Assembly (NCBI GenBank): GCA_002293625.1
Contig: DBDP01000162.1
Location: 4,990 to 42,861, forward strand
Direction: 5' to 3'
From: Clostridiales bacterium UBA929
Lineage (GTDB): Bacteria; Bacillota; Clostridia; Oscillospirales; UBA929
Length of the DNA stretch: 37,872 nucleotides
The notes below the pieces were generated by a model. That model saw only the letters and a list, made by a program, of their open reading frames with translations. It was not told the origin of the DNA and did not search any database. Numbering within the stretch: the first letter of the stretch is position 1; every line of letters starts with the position of its first letter. This document shows, piece by piece, positions 30,032 to 37,872 of the stretch. A program made the position numbers and the translations under genes.

Positions 30032-31864
30032 TTGAAGAAATACGGCGCGAAGGACATTCTGTTTTATTTGGCCTTCTTTTTCATTGTTCTGAGCGCGATA
30101 TACTTGATCGTGCAGTTGAATAAGCCGAAGGAGCCGACCTATGCCGAGGTGCTGCGCGAATTCCGCAAGGAAAACGTGGCGGAATTCGAGATACAGGGCG
30201 GCACCTTGACGCTGCTTCTGAAAAACGGTGAGCAGGTCATTCACAGGCTCTACTCCGTCGATATCTTCTACAACGATGCCCGCGAGATGATTGACGAGCA
30301 GTTTGCGAGCGGTTCTTTGACCAACTACAACTACGACGTTGGTTTTGTAGCGCCGTGGTGGCTGATGTCGTTGCCGTATTTACTGCTGATTGTCGTGATA
30401 ATCGGTTTGTGGGTCTTCATGTTCAACCGCACCGGGGCGGGTGAAAACCGCGCTATGAACTTTAAGCGTATTCATCCGCGCACCAATCCCGACGACAAAA
30501 AGAAGTATACTTTTGCCGACGTCGAGGGCGCGGTGGAGGAAAAAGAAGAGCTTCAGGAGATTGTTGACTTCCTAAAAAGCCCGAAAAAATTCGTTGATAT
30601 CGGCGCGCGCATTCCGGGCGGCGTACTGCTCGTGGGACCTCCTGGTACCGGTAAGACGCTGCTTGCCAAAGCCGTCGCGGGTGAGGCCGGGGTGCAGTTC
30701 CTGCCGATTTCCGGCTCCGATTTTGTGGAGCTGTATGTCGGCGTCGGCGCGTCCCGTGTGCGCAGTATCTTTGATGAAGCAAAGAAGTCCAGCCCTTGCA
30801 TCGTCTTCATCGACGAGATTGACGCCGTAGGTCGTCACCGCGGCGCGGGTATGGGCGGCGGTCACGACGAGCGAGAACAGACACTAAACCAGCTATTGGT
30901 TGAGATGGACGGATTCTCCAGCAATGAAGGCGTAATCGTTATGGCGGCGACCAACCGCCCTGATATCCTCGATCCGGCTCTGCTACGCCCCGGACGCTTC
31001 GACCGCCAAGTCTATTTAGGTTACCCCGACATCAAGGGGCGCGAGGCCATTTTGAAGCTGCACGGGAAAAACAAGCCGTGCGACGACACGATTGACTTCT
31101 CCATCATCGCGAAGCAGACGGCCGGTCTGACCGGCGCCGATCTTGAGAACCTGCTGAACGAGTCGGCGCTTCTCGCCGCAAGGCGCGGCAAGAAGAAGGT
31201 CGGCATGGACGAAATCTCCGAATCCATGCTGAAAGTCATTGCCGGTCCTGCAAAGAAGAGTAAGGTCGTTTCCGAAAAAGAACGTAAACTCACAGCCTAC
31301 CATGAGGCGGGGCACGCCGTTGTACGGCGGAACCTCCAAAATGTCGATCCCGTACACCAAATCTCCATCGTACCGCGCGGCATGGCAGGTGGTATGACGG
31401 TTTTCCTGCCGCAGGAGGACAAGTCCACCGTTTCCCGCAACGAAATGTTGGAAAATATCGTCTCGGCGCTGGGTGGTCGTGTCGCGGAGAAGTTGGTGCT
31501 GGACGATATCTCCACCGGCGCGTCGGACGATATTAAGAAGGTTACCCGGATGGCGCGCAGCATGGTTACGAAGTACGGCATGAGTGACGTAATTGGTCCC
31601 CTGAACTACGGCGCCGAGCATGAAGAGGTATTCTTGGGGCGCGACTTCGCGGCAGCCCGCAACTTCTCCGAGGAAACCGGCGCGTTGATTGACCGTGAGA
31701 TTAAGTCCATTGTAGATAAAGCCTACGCTCGCTGCGAAGAAATCCTGAAGGGCAGCTTGGACATCCTGCATAGCGTCGCCGAGTATTTGCTGGAGCATGA
31801 GACGATGGATCGCGAAACATTTGAGCGTTTCAGCCTGACCGGGTTGGTGCCGGAAAAAGCGTAA
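30032..31864 (+). CDS. ftsH: ATP-dependent zinc metalloprotease FtsH
   Basis: A 610-residue membrane protease. Two membrane helices (about 9-27 and 111-131) enclose a small extracytoplasmic domain. The AAA domain has Walker A GPPGTGKT (202-209), Walker B IVFIDEID (257-264) and the arginine-finger region RPGRFDR (319-325). The zinc site is HEAGH (424-428). It degrades misfolded membrane and cytosolic proteins. Translation starts at a TTG (30032) with AGGAG 11 bases upstream. The stop codon overlaps the recG start (TAATG). Confidence 0.97.
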   Translation: MKKYGAKDILFYLAFFFIVLSAIYLIVQLNKPKEPTYAEVLREFRKENVAEFEIQGGTLTLLLKNGEQVIHRLYSVDIFYNDAREMIDEQFASGSLTNYNYDVGFVAPWWLMSLPYLLLIVVIIGLWVFMFNRTGAGENRAMNFKRIHPRTNPDDKKKYTFADVEGAVEEKEELQEIVDFLKSPKKFVDIGARIPGGVLLVGPPGTGKTLLAKAVAGEAGVQFLPISGSDFVELYVGVGASRVRSIFDEAKKSSPCIVFIDEIDAVGRHRGAGMGGGHDEREQTLNQLLVEMDGFSSNEGVIVMAATNRPDILDPALLRPGRFDRQVYLGYPDIKGREAILKLHGKNKPCDDTIDFSIIAKQTAGLTGADLENLLNESALLAARRGKKKVGMDEISESMLKVIAGPAKKSKVVSEKERKLTAYHEAGHAVVRRNLQNVDPVHQISIVPRGMAGGMTVFLPQEDKSTVSRNEMLENIVSALGGRVAEKLVLDDISTGASDDIKKVTRMARSMVTKYGMSDVIGPLNYGAEHEEVFLGRDFAAARNFSEETGALIDREIKSIVDKAYARCEEILKGSLDILHSVAEYLLEHETMDRETFERFSLTGLVPEKA

Positions 31865-33858
31865 TGGAACTCCAATACCTCAAAGGTATCGGCGAAAAAA
31901 GAGCCCGCTTGTTTCACAAGCTGGGGCTCTTTACCGTTCGGGACATAATCTCCTTCTATCCCCGCACTTACGAAGACAGAACCGAAATGCTGACGATTCG
32001 GGAACTGCGTCCGGGAGAAGCTGCCTGTTTCCGCGCGAAAGTAGCCACGCCGGTAACCCATGCCCGCATCCGCCAAGGCATGGAGCTTTACAAAACAAAG
32101 GTGTTTGATGACACGGGGGAACTGCGCCTGACTTTCTTCAACGCGCCGTATGTAAAGAACGCCTTGATCTGGGGTGAAGAGTACATTTTTTACGGCAAAG
32201 CGGATGATCACCGTGCGATGATTAACCCCATTTTTGAGCGGGAAGCGGGTAACGCGACCGGGCGAATCCTCCCGGTTTACCGGGCGACCGCGGGGTTGTC
32301 GCAGGGATCGCTGCGTTCCGCCGCAAAACAGGCGATTGGTAAAGACGAAACGCGGGAAATATTACCCGACGCACTTCGTCGGCGGTACGGTCTTTGCCAC
32401 GCGCCGTTTGCCTTGGAGAATATCCACTTCCCGCAAAACGCGGAACTGCTCACCGTCGCACGGAAGCGGCTTGTTTTTGAGGAGTTGCTGCTGCTTCAGC
32501 TTGCGCTTGCCGCAAGCCGGGGAAGGCGGGCAGAAAGCCCGGTCTTTCAGACGCCGGATATGCGTCCGTTTTTCGCGGCGCTGCCGTTTGAACCGACCGC
32601 GGCGCAGCGTTCCGCGATTACAGACATTCAAAACGATTGCGCCGCCGGAAGCTGTTCCCGCCTGATTCAAGGCGACGTAGGCTGCGGGAAGACGGCCGTC
32701 GCGGCTGCGGCGGCATACACGGCATTCCAAAACGGTTACCAGACGGCGCTGATGGCACCCACTGAGATCTTAGCCGAACAGCACGCGCGCTCACTGAGCG
32801 CGTTGTTCGCGCCGCTGGGTTTAACGGTCGGCTTGGTGACGGGGCGGCGAAAGAAGGAGTTAGCCGGAATCGCGAACGGTGATGTACATCTTGCCGTAGG
32901 TACACACGCGTTGCTATCGGAGAGCGTAACGTTTCATAAGCTGGGGTTGGTGATCACCGACGAGCAGCACCGCTTCGGAGTGGAGCAGCGCAAACGCTTG
33001 GCGGAAAAAGCAATCCGGGACGACGCTCACGCCGACACCCAGCCCAACAAAATCGTCATGTCCGCGACACCCATTCCTCGCACATTGGCACAGATTCTGT
33101 ACGGTGACCTTGATGTGACGCTGATGCGCGGAATGCCGCCCGGTCGCACGCCGGTGAAAACGTACGTCGTGACGGAGGAAATCCGTCCGCGTATCGAGGA
33201 GTTTGTAAAAAAGACGGTCGCCGGAGGCGGGCAGGTGTACATCGTCTGCCCCGTGATTGAAGAGGGCGAAACCGGCGCTGCCTCCGCCGATGCGTATGCG
33301 GAGAAGGCCGCGAATGAAACATATAAAGACTGTTGTGTCGGGCTGCTGCACGGCAAAACCAAAAACCGCGAGGTTGTGATGCGTGCCTTCGCGGACGGAG
33401 AAACGGATATTTTGGTTGCCACCACGGTCATTGAGGTGGGTGTGGACGTACCGAACGCGACGCTGATGGTGGTGGAGAACGCGGAGCGCTTCGGTCTTAG
33501 CCAGCTACACCAGTTGCGCGGGCGTGTGGGGCGCGGTGCACGGGAATCCCATTGCGTTCTGTATATGCAGAGCGAAACGGCGCGCGATCGCCTTGCCGTC
33601 ATGAAGCGGGAAAGCGACGGATTCGTCATTGCCGAAGAGGATTTGCGGCTGCGCGGTCCGGGCGACTTTTTCGGCTCCCGCCAGCACGGATTGCCGGAGT
33701 TTAAGATCGCCGACTTATCGGAGGACATGTCGGCGCTGCACGATTCGCGGGAAGCCGCCGAAGCGATCCGCCGTGAGGATCCGGCGCTGTCGCGCCCCGA
33801 ACACGCCGCACTTCGCGCGGCGGTGGGCGAGTTGTTGAACCGGATGGAAGGATCATGA
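31864..33858 (+). CDS. recG: ATP-dependent DNA helicase RecG
   Basis: A 664-residue fork-remodelling helicase. The N-terminal wedge begins LKGIGEKRARLFHKLGLFTVRDIISFYPRTYED; an OB-like region follows. Helicase motifs are GDVGCGKTAVAA near residue 268, DEQHRFGV near 365, SATPIPRTLA and QLRGRVGRG near 549, and the TRG-type end contains GPGDFFGSRQHGLPEFKIADL. The ATG overlaps the ftsH stop by one base. It is slightly shorter than many RecG proteins but complete in its motifs. Confidence 0.97.
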   Translation: MELQYLKGIGEKRARLFHKLGLFTVRDIISFYPRTYEDRTEMLTIRELRPGEAACFRAKVATPVTHARIRQGMELYKTKVFDDTGELRLTFFNAPYVKNALIWGEEYIFYGKADDHRAMINPIFEREAGNATGRILPVYRATAGLSQGSLRSAAKQAIGKDETREILPDALRRRYGLCHAPFALENIHFPQNAELLTVARKRLVFEELLLLQLALAASRGRRAESPVFQTPDMRPFFAALPFEPTAAQRSAITDIQNDCAAGSCSRLIQGDVGCGKTAVAAAAAYTAFQNGYQTALMAPTEILAEQHARSLSALFAPLGLTVGLVTGRRKKELAGIANGDVHLAVGTHALLSESVTFHKLGLVITDEQHRFGVEQRKRLAEKAIRDDAHADTQPNKIVMSATPIPRTLAQILYGDLDVTLMRGMPPGRTPVKTYVVTEEIRPRIEEFVKKTVAGGGQVYIVCPVIEEGETGAASADAYAEKAANETYKDCCVGLLHGKTKNREVVMRAFADGETDILVATTVIEVGVDVPNATLMVVENAERFGLSQLHQLRGRVGRGARESHCVLYMQSETARDRLAVMKRESDGFVIAEEDLRLRGPGDFFGSRQHGLPEFKIADLSEDMSALHDSREAAEAIRREDPALSRPEHAALRAAVGELLNRMEGS

Positions 33859-33871
33859 TAGCCCGCATCCC

Positions 33872-33939
33872 TGTAGGGGCGATTCGTAATCGCCCGCCAT
33901 ACCCCCGTCCCCAGTAGGGACGACCGCCCTCGGTCGTCC
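33872..33939. repeat. Two palindromic repeats between recG and cca
   Basis: TGTAGGGGCGATT-CGT-AATCGCCC (33872-33895) and AGTAGGGACGACCG-CCCT-CGGTCGTCC (33913-33939). Here both hairpins have the GTAGGG side on the left, unlike the mirrored pairs elsewhere. They occupy nearly all of the gap between the converging recG and cca genes. Confidence 0.88.
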
Positions 33940-33949
33940 GCGGGTGTAT

Positions 33950-34618
33950 CTACAGTTCTTTCAATACACCCTCAAATTCTCTCAATATCCGTTCGGCACC
34001 GGTACCGGCTCGCAGTTTATCAATTTCGCGTTTTATTACCGTTTTAGTAAGGTGACGCAGTGTGTCCGCTTTGGCAAGCAAAGCGGTTTTTGTTTGCTCC
34101 TCCAGCGAAAAATCTAGTACGGCGGCGAACCGAAGCGCGCGCAAAATGCGGAGCGCGTCCTCCTCGAAGCGCCGGAACGGGTCGCCGACACAGCGAATCA
34201 AGCGGCGTTCCAAGTCCGCCTTTCCGTTAAACGGGTCGGTGACGATGCCTTCTTTATCCGCCGCCATCGCATTGACGGTAAAGTCACGCCGCTCCAAGTC
34301 CACGGATGGCGTAAACTCCACCCTGTCCGGGCGGCGGTGGTCGCTGTAACCGATCTCGCGGCGGAAAGTCGTTACCTGCACCTCCCTCACGCCCGTGCTG
34401 ACGGTGACGACGCCGTATCGCAACCCCGCCCTGTCCGTCGGCGCGGGTTGATTCAATGCGTCCAAAACCTGTTCGGGGAGCGCCGAGGTGGCGATGTCCC
34501 AGTCGTGCGGCTCCATACCGAGTAGGCTGTCCCGCACACATCCGCCGACGGCGAACGACGTATGGCCGCGCTTTTCCAGCGCGGCCAGCAAAACATATAT
34601 ATCGGGTTCTATCCGCAT
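33950..34618 (-). CDS. cca: CCA tRNA nucleotidyltransferase, short form
   Basis: About 222 residues. The nucleotidyltransferase head is clear: GHTSFAVGGCVRDSLLGMEPHDWDIATSALPEQVL gives the GG and DxD motifs near residues 16-41, then RRDFTVNAMA and DPFNGKADLERRLIRCVGDPFRRFEEDALRILRALRFA. The protein ends in the neck region (REIDKLRAGTGAERILREFEGVLKEL) and lacks the body and tail domains that bring class II enzymes to about 400 residues. The ATG at 34618 overlaps the aldo/keto reductase stop by ten bases. The gene end abuts palindromic repeats, so it may be truncated. It may be a partial enzyme or a remnant. Confidence 0.85.
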   Translation of the reverse strand: MRIEPDIYVLLAALEKRGHTSFAVGGCVRDSLLGMEPHDWDIATSALPEQVLDALNQPAPTDRAGLRYGVVTVSTGVREVQVTTFRREIGYSDHRRPDRVEFTPSVDLERRDFTVNAMAADKEGIVTDPFNGKADLERRLIRCVGDPFRRFEEDALRILRALRFAAVLDFSLEEQTKTALLAKADTLRHLTKTVIKREIDKLRAGTGAERILREFEGVLKEL

Positions 34619-35697
34619 ATCTCTTGCAGACGCTCGATAATCGGGAGCTTTTGTGTGCAGAGCTTTTCGCATGCGCCGCATTGGGTACAGGCGGCGGCTT
34701 CGCTCGGCGACAGGCTCCAATGATCGCTCAGACGCCTCTCGATTGCGCTTTTTTCATCGGAAAGGAGATAGCTGTTATACGCTTCCATCAGTCGGGGAAT
34801 CGGTACGCCGGACGGGCATTCGTCGCAATAGGAGCAGCCGGTGCAGAGGGTGTTTAGTTTCTCACCCAGCAGCTTTGTCATCGCGGTGAGTCTCTCTTCG
34901 GTGACCGGCGTAACATTGTCAGCCGCAGCGACGCATTCCTCCAGCTCGGTCAGGCTGGAAATGCCGGGCAGAGCGACCGAGATTTCCGGCTGACCGATCA
35001 AGAAACGCAGTGCCGCCGTTACAACCGATTCTTCCGGCGAGGATTTTATGAAGCCGAAACGGTCGGCGTACTGCGGGATCACGCCGCCGCCCAGCGGGTT
35101 CATCACAACGACGCCGAGACCGCGGTCATGGCAGGTCTTTACGCCCGCACGGCGGTAGGCAAAGTTCAGCGCGTTGTAACCGAGCGTGACGCCGTCTACC
35201 TTACCGTCCTCGACAATCGCCTTGATTGTTTCGCCGTCGGCGTGAGCCGTGCAGCAGATATGCCCGATCAAGCCTTCCTCTTTAGCTTTCAAGATGCCCC
35301 AATAGTTCCCGTCTTTACGCGTCATTTGGCGGTATTCATCCATGTTTTTGATGCACCACATGTTGTAAAAATCAATCTTGTCTACGCCCAGCGTTTTAAG
35401 GGACTGTTCCACGCGGTTTCTGGCGCTGCTTGCGCGGTCCGCCATCCAAAGACCGCACTTAGTGGAAACGTAGGGCTTTTCGCCTTTGATTCGCGCCAGC
35501 GCGCGTCCCACGATCGTCTCGCTCATATTGTCGCAGTATCCGGGCGCGGTGTCTATGTAGTTGACGCCCATCTCCACGGCTTTCACAATCAAATCCGCGC
35601 AGATTTCGGGGTCTTTTTGGTACTCCTCACGCTTGAAGCGCATACAGCCGAAACCAACGGCGCTGACTTCTTTTCCCGCAAAACGCTTATATGTCAT
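34609..35697 (-). CDS. Aldo/keto reductase with C-terminal 4Fe-4S ferredoxin domain
   Basis: About 362 residues starting MTYKRFAGKEVSAVGFGCM, with AAGGAG upstream of the ATG at 35697. The TIM-barrel part shows GVNYIDTAPGY, YVSTKCG and GHICCTAHAD, holding the D, Y, K and H positions of the catalytic tetrad. The C-terminal part has two cysteine clusters, CTGCSYCDECPSGVPIP and CTQCGACEKLCTQKLPI, for two Fe-S clusters. Such fusions are common in anaerobic Firmicutes; the substrate is unknown. Its start overlaps the VanW gene end by 11 bases and its stop overlaps the cca start by 10, so the three genes are tightly coupled. Confidence 0.93.
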   Translation of the reverse strand: MTYKRFAGKEVSAVGFGCMRFKREEYQKDPEICADLIVKAVEMGVNYIDTAPGYCDNMSETIVGRALARIKGEKPYVSTKCGLWMADRASSARNRVEQSLKTLGVDKIDFYNMWCIKNMDEYRQMTRKDGNYWGILKAKEEGLIGHICCTAHADGETIKAIVEDGKVDGVTLGYNALNFAYRRAGVKTCHDRGLGVVVMNPLGGGVIPQYADRFGFIKSSPEESVVTAALRFLIGQPEISVALPGISSLTELEECVAAADNVTPVTEERLTAMTKLLGEKLNTLCTGCSYCDECPSGVPIPRLMEAYNSYLLSDEKSAIERRLSDHWSLSPSEAAACTQCGACEKLCTQKLPIIERLQEICG

Positions 35698-37570
35698 CGA
35701 TCGGTTCTCCTTCATTATTGGGAGTAGGGTCGGGATTCGGTGCGGGATCGACATTCGGCGAGGGTTCGGGATCAGGGGTGGGTGAGGGCGGAGGAGGGTA
35801 ATATGTAGAGCCGTCAGCTGGATCGAATGGCGGTGTTGGGTCTGGCGGATTCTCCGAAGGAGACGGGTCTAACGGTTCTTCCGGCGGCGGTGAAGGGGGA
35901 GGTGTCGGTGGCGGTGTAGGTGTCGGAGTGGGCGTATCGCCGGTGGGGACATCGGGCAGGTCGGACGGAGCGCCCGGTCCTACCTCGGTGATATGATTTA
36001 CTTTACGATAGGTACTCTTGGCTTCCGGGTTGCGGTAAGCCTCTTTACCGTTGGCGTCGGTCAGCACACGGTAAGACTGCACGACGATGCCGTCGTGTCC
36101 GTCCTGTTTTGTGCGTTTCTCGCCGGGAGCCAAAGCGGGGTTCATTTCCGTTAAGTATTCCTGTTTTGTGTAGCTCAACTGATCCACCAAAATCGTGACG
36201 GTGAGGTCGTCGGTTTTGGTGCCGAAGATTTTTACGTTTAACCGGGAGTTGGCGTGGGTCATTTCGATACGGATCGGGTATCCCGTATCGTTTTCAAACG
36301 CGAAGTCAATGTTACCGTAGTCCACGGTGGCGTCGCGCCCAATGGGCACATACCCCACCGTCATTGAGTGGTTTTGGCGGTTGACGATTTTTAAGTTTGC
36401 GAGCAGCGCGGCATTGTAAATGGTAGAGGAGGACTGGCAGACGCCGCCCCCGATGTCTTCGGAAAGCTGACCGTTGATATACGCTCCGGCCATCAAAAAG
36501 CCGCGTTCTTCCGTACGCCGCCCCACTATGTCGTTAAACGAGAATTTTTCACCGGGCAACAGAATGACCCCGTTAATCAACTCGGCGGTGCGCACGATGT
36601 TGTTCACACGGTTGGCCGACGAGGTGGCGGTGCCTGTCTCGTATTCACCCAGCATATCGCGGAAGAGGGTTTCCTCAAGCTGCGCGAGGGTGGGCGTCGG
36701 TGTTGTGTAAACCAGCGAGATTGTGAACGGTTTCCGCGATGCCAGAGCTTCCTCCGCTTTTTGCATATCAAATGATACGCCGTCGACATGCGGCAGTAAT
36801 TTCGCTTTTCTCGTGTCGTCGAGTGCGACGGTGGCGGGGACAGGGTCAACGCTGATTAGCTGTAACAGCGTTTCGAGCGGCAGCGGAGACGGTTCAATGG
36901 CTTCCGAGAGGAACGAGAGCGGGGAAAAGTCCATCATGCGGAAGGCTTGTATTATAGCGTCCGTGATGAATTCAGGGTCGGAACGCGCTCCCGCTACGCC
37001 GCCGTTGATGACGATGGAATCTTTTCCGATCTCCCATGCGTATTCTTCAACAGGCTTCGCTAGGCGCTCGCAAAAGGCGGTAACAGCATTCAAAATAGCC
37101 TGTCTGTCGATGGTAAAGTCGCTTTCCTCCTCGACGTTTCGCTCTGTGAACAGGGAGGAAACGGCAAATGATAACCTTGAAAATACATTGCCTTTCCGCC
37201 CGGCGTCATAGGCGGCGTTCGCCGTTTTATCGGATGTGAGGGAAACCCCCGCTTCCTGCGCGGTGATGACCAGTTCTTCCCCGTCAAGGGAGAGGGATAC
37301 CGATGCGTCTTCATACGCGCTCACGAGTTCGGCTGACAGAGCGGCGGCGGCTTCTTCGCGTGACAAACCACCCAAGCTCACGCCGAACGCCGAGAGGTTT
37401 GGGTAGACGCTGTCATATGTGAGGGCGATCACGGCGGTCGTGACAAGGGCAGCCATAAAAAGTGCGATTATGGATAGCAACACGATGCGAAACGGGGTTA
37501 AGATACGCTTATTTGAACGGCTCAAAGACACAGCCGTTTCTTCCGTTCTTTTTTCCATTGTCTGCGCCAT
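35687..37570 (-). CDS. VanW-domain surface protein with peptidoglycan-binding-4 domain and Pro-rich tail
   Basis: A 627-residue protein with AGGAGGGG upstream of its ATG. A basic N-terminus and one membrane helix (about 25-52) anchor it, with the rest outside. The next part (SLGGLSREEAAAAL, EDASVSLSLDGEELVITAQEAGVSLT) is a PG_binding_4-type domain. The VanW domain follows, with INGVILLPGEKFSFNDIVGRRTEERGF, GGGVCQSSSTIYNAALLANL and RDATVDYGNIDFAFENDTGYPIRI. The last ~90 residues are a Pro/Ser/Thr/Asp-rich tail. VanW domains are of unknown function and are not by themselves evidence of vancomycin resistance. It leads a three-gene overlapping unit. Confidence 0.93.
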   Translation of the reverse strand: MAQTMEKRTEETAVSLSRSNKRILTPFRIVLLSIIALFMAALVTTAVIALTYDSVYPNLSAFGVSLGGLSREEAAAALSAELVSAYEDASVSLSLDGEELVITAQEAGVSLTSDKTANAAYDAGRKGNVFSRLSFAVSSLFTERNVEEESDFTIDRQAILNAVTAFCERLAKPVEEYAWEIGKDSIVINGGVAGARSDPEFITDAIIQAFRMMDFSPLSFLSEAIEPSPLPLETLLQLISVDPVPATVALDDTRKAKLLPHVDGVSFDMQKAEEALASRKPFTISLVYTTPTPTLAQLEETLFRDMLGEYETGTATSSANRVNNIVRTAELINGVILLPGEKFSFNDIVGRRTEERGFLMAGAYINGQLSEDIGGGVCQSSSTIYNAALLANLKIVNRQNHSMTVGYVPIGRDATVDYGNIDFAFENDTGYPIRIEMTHANSRLNVKIFGTKTDDLTVTILVDQLSYTKQEYLTEMNPALAPGEKRTKQDGHDGIVVQSYRVLTDANGKEAYRNPEAKSTYRKVNHITEVGPGAPSDLPDVPTGDTPTPTPTPPPTPPPSPPPEEPLDPSPSENPPDPTPPFDPADGSTYYPPPPSPTPDPEPSPNVDPAPNPDPTPNNEGEPIDDI

Positions 37571-37751
37571 GTGACCCCTCCTTTCGCTTCTCCCTATTAT
37601 ACGATAAACGGGGTATTTTTACAAGGGGGAAAAAATGAAATTTCATGTCAATCTGGTAAATAAAAATGTCAGGTAAATCAATTGAAATTCTATTATTTAC
37701 CAATTTTATTATGAAATATATAATAAAAACGGGCGGCCGCATTCGACCGCC
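37571..37751. other. AT-rich intergenic region upstream of the VanW gene
   Basis: It contains the predicted VanW promoter at 37596-37624, a pair of similar direct repeats (minus strand ATTTACC followed by TGACAT, with and without AGAT between) at about 37643-37678, and a hairpin with a T tract near the right end. No gene was recognised inside it. Confidence 0.65.
37596..37624 (-). promoter_or_regulatory. Promoter of the VanW-reductase-cca unit
   Basis: On the minus strand TTGTAA (37619-37624) and a perfect TATAAT (37596-37601) are 17 bases apart, about 25 bases before the VanW start codon. Confidence 0.65.
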
Positions 37752-37752
37752 C
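37725..37752 (-). terminator. Possible intrinsic terminator on the minus strand
   Basis: GGGCGGTCG and CGGCCGCCC (37744-37752 and 37731-37739) form a stem with one mismatch around a four-base loop, followed on the minus strand by GTTTTTATTATA. It starts at the stop codon of the possible gene fragment at the right edge. The stem also resembles the dispersed GC-rich hairpins. Confidence 0.6.
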
Positions 37753-37872
37753 TAGACCGAGGAGGTAGTCGTGCAGCCATACGTCTTTTGCCCGGCAAGC
37801 ACGAAAAACTTCACAAATCTGCGGATTTGCTCCAGTTTATCGTCCTTGACAACTCGCTTCGCTCGGAGCAAA
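37752..37872 (-). CDS. Possible C-terminal end of a gene entering from the right (partial)
   Basis: The minus-strand frame reads 39 residues ending KLEQIRRFVKFFVLAGQKTYGCTTTSSV-type sequence before TAG; a terminator hairpin follows immediately. The frame is open to the window edge. No family was recognised. The plus strand has a rival open frame starting GTG at 37771, five bases after AGGAGG, so strand assignment is uncertain. Confidence 0.35.
   Translation of the reverse strand, partial: LLRAKRVVKDDKLEQIRRFVKFFVLAGQKTYGCTTTSSV

Noticed and set aside
35687..37570. Vancomycin resistance gene
   Set aside because: Only the VanW domain is present, which occurs in many surface proteins of sensitive bacteria; no VanHAX-type genes are nearby.
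37757..37785. 3' end of 16S rRNA on the minus strand (ACTACCTCCTC resembles its anti-SD tail)
   Set aside because: The flanking bases do not match the conserved end of 16S rRNA beyond the CCTCC core, and no other rRNA helix is present.

Overview
The window looks like a Gram-positive, low-to-mid GC Clostridia chromosome (Oscillospiraceae-like is my guess). The evidence is AGGAGG-type ribosome binding sites, sigma-A promoters with 17-bp spacers, lipobox (LAGC) lipoproteins, and the order gdpP-rplI-dnaB-tilS-hpt-ftsH-recG, which is typical of Firmicutes. No rRNA, tRNA, CRISPR array, prophage or transposase gene was seen.

Layout. (1) 1-4978, minus strand: a SIS-domain sugar isomerase-like gene, a VapBC-type toxin-antitoxin pair, three small AT-rich accessory genes (one with a frameshift at a 10-A run), a GH4 glycosidase, and the start of aroA, which runs off the left edge. 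The AT-rich genes look like an insertion between two sugar-metabolism genes. (2) 5179-21147, plus strand: a HAD phosphatase, a GH5 endoglucanase lipoprotein, and a roughly 14-kb co-directional locus. That locus holds a 947-residue solute-binding fusion protein, two permeases, a membrane-anchored NHL/TPR protein, a Yip1-family membrane protein, a 719-residue DUF5696-like lipoprotein, two more permeases, a second solute-binding lipoprotein and a cell-surface protein on a proline-rich stalk. A strong intrinsic terminator closes it. (3) 21162-24231, minus: a DHH phosphoesterase and an EF-G-like GTPase. (4) 24678-33858, plus: gdpP, rplI, dnaB, tilS, hpt, ftsH, recG. (5) 33950-37570, minus: a short cca, an aldo/keto reductase with a ferredoxin tail and a VanW-domain protein, with overlapping ends. 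(6) At the right edge, a possible C-terminal gene fragment with its own terminator.

The locus in (2) is the best candidate for an undescribed system. It appears to be a glucan capture and import apparatus with two permease pairs and two binding proteins but no ATPase gene, plus three proteins of unknown role (NHL/TPR, Yip1, DUF5696-like). The GH5 enzyme upstream would cut the polymer outside the cell, and the binding proteins and permeases would import oligosaccharides using an ATPase encoded elsewhere. This is inference from domains and gene order.

Two repeat families run through the intergenic spaces. One is a GC-rich, roughly 80-bp element made of two hairpins between TGTAGGGG...CCCCTACA ends. 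The other is an AT-rich element built on TTGACAATT/AATTGTCAA. Copies of the second flank the start codon of the NHL gene, and one copy encodes part of its signal peptide.
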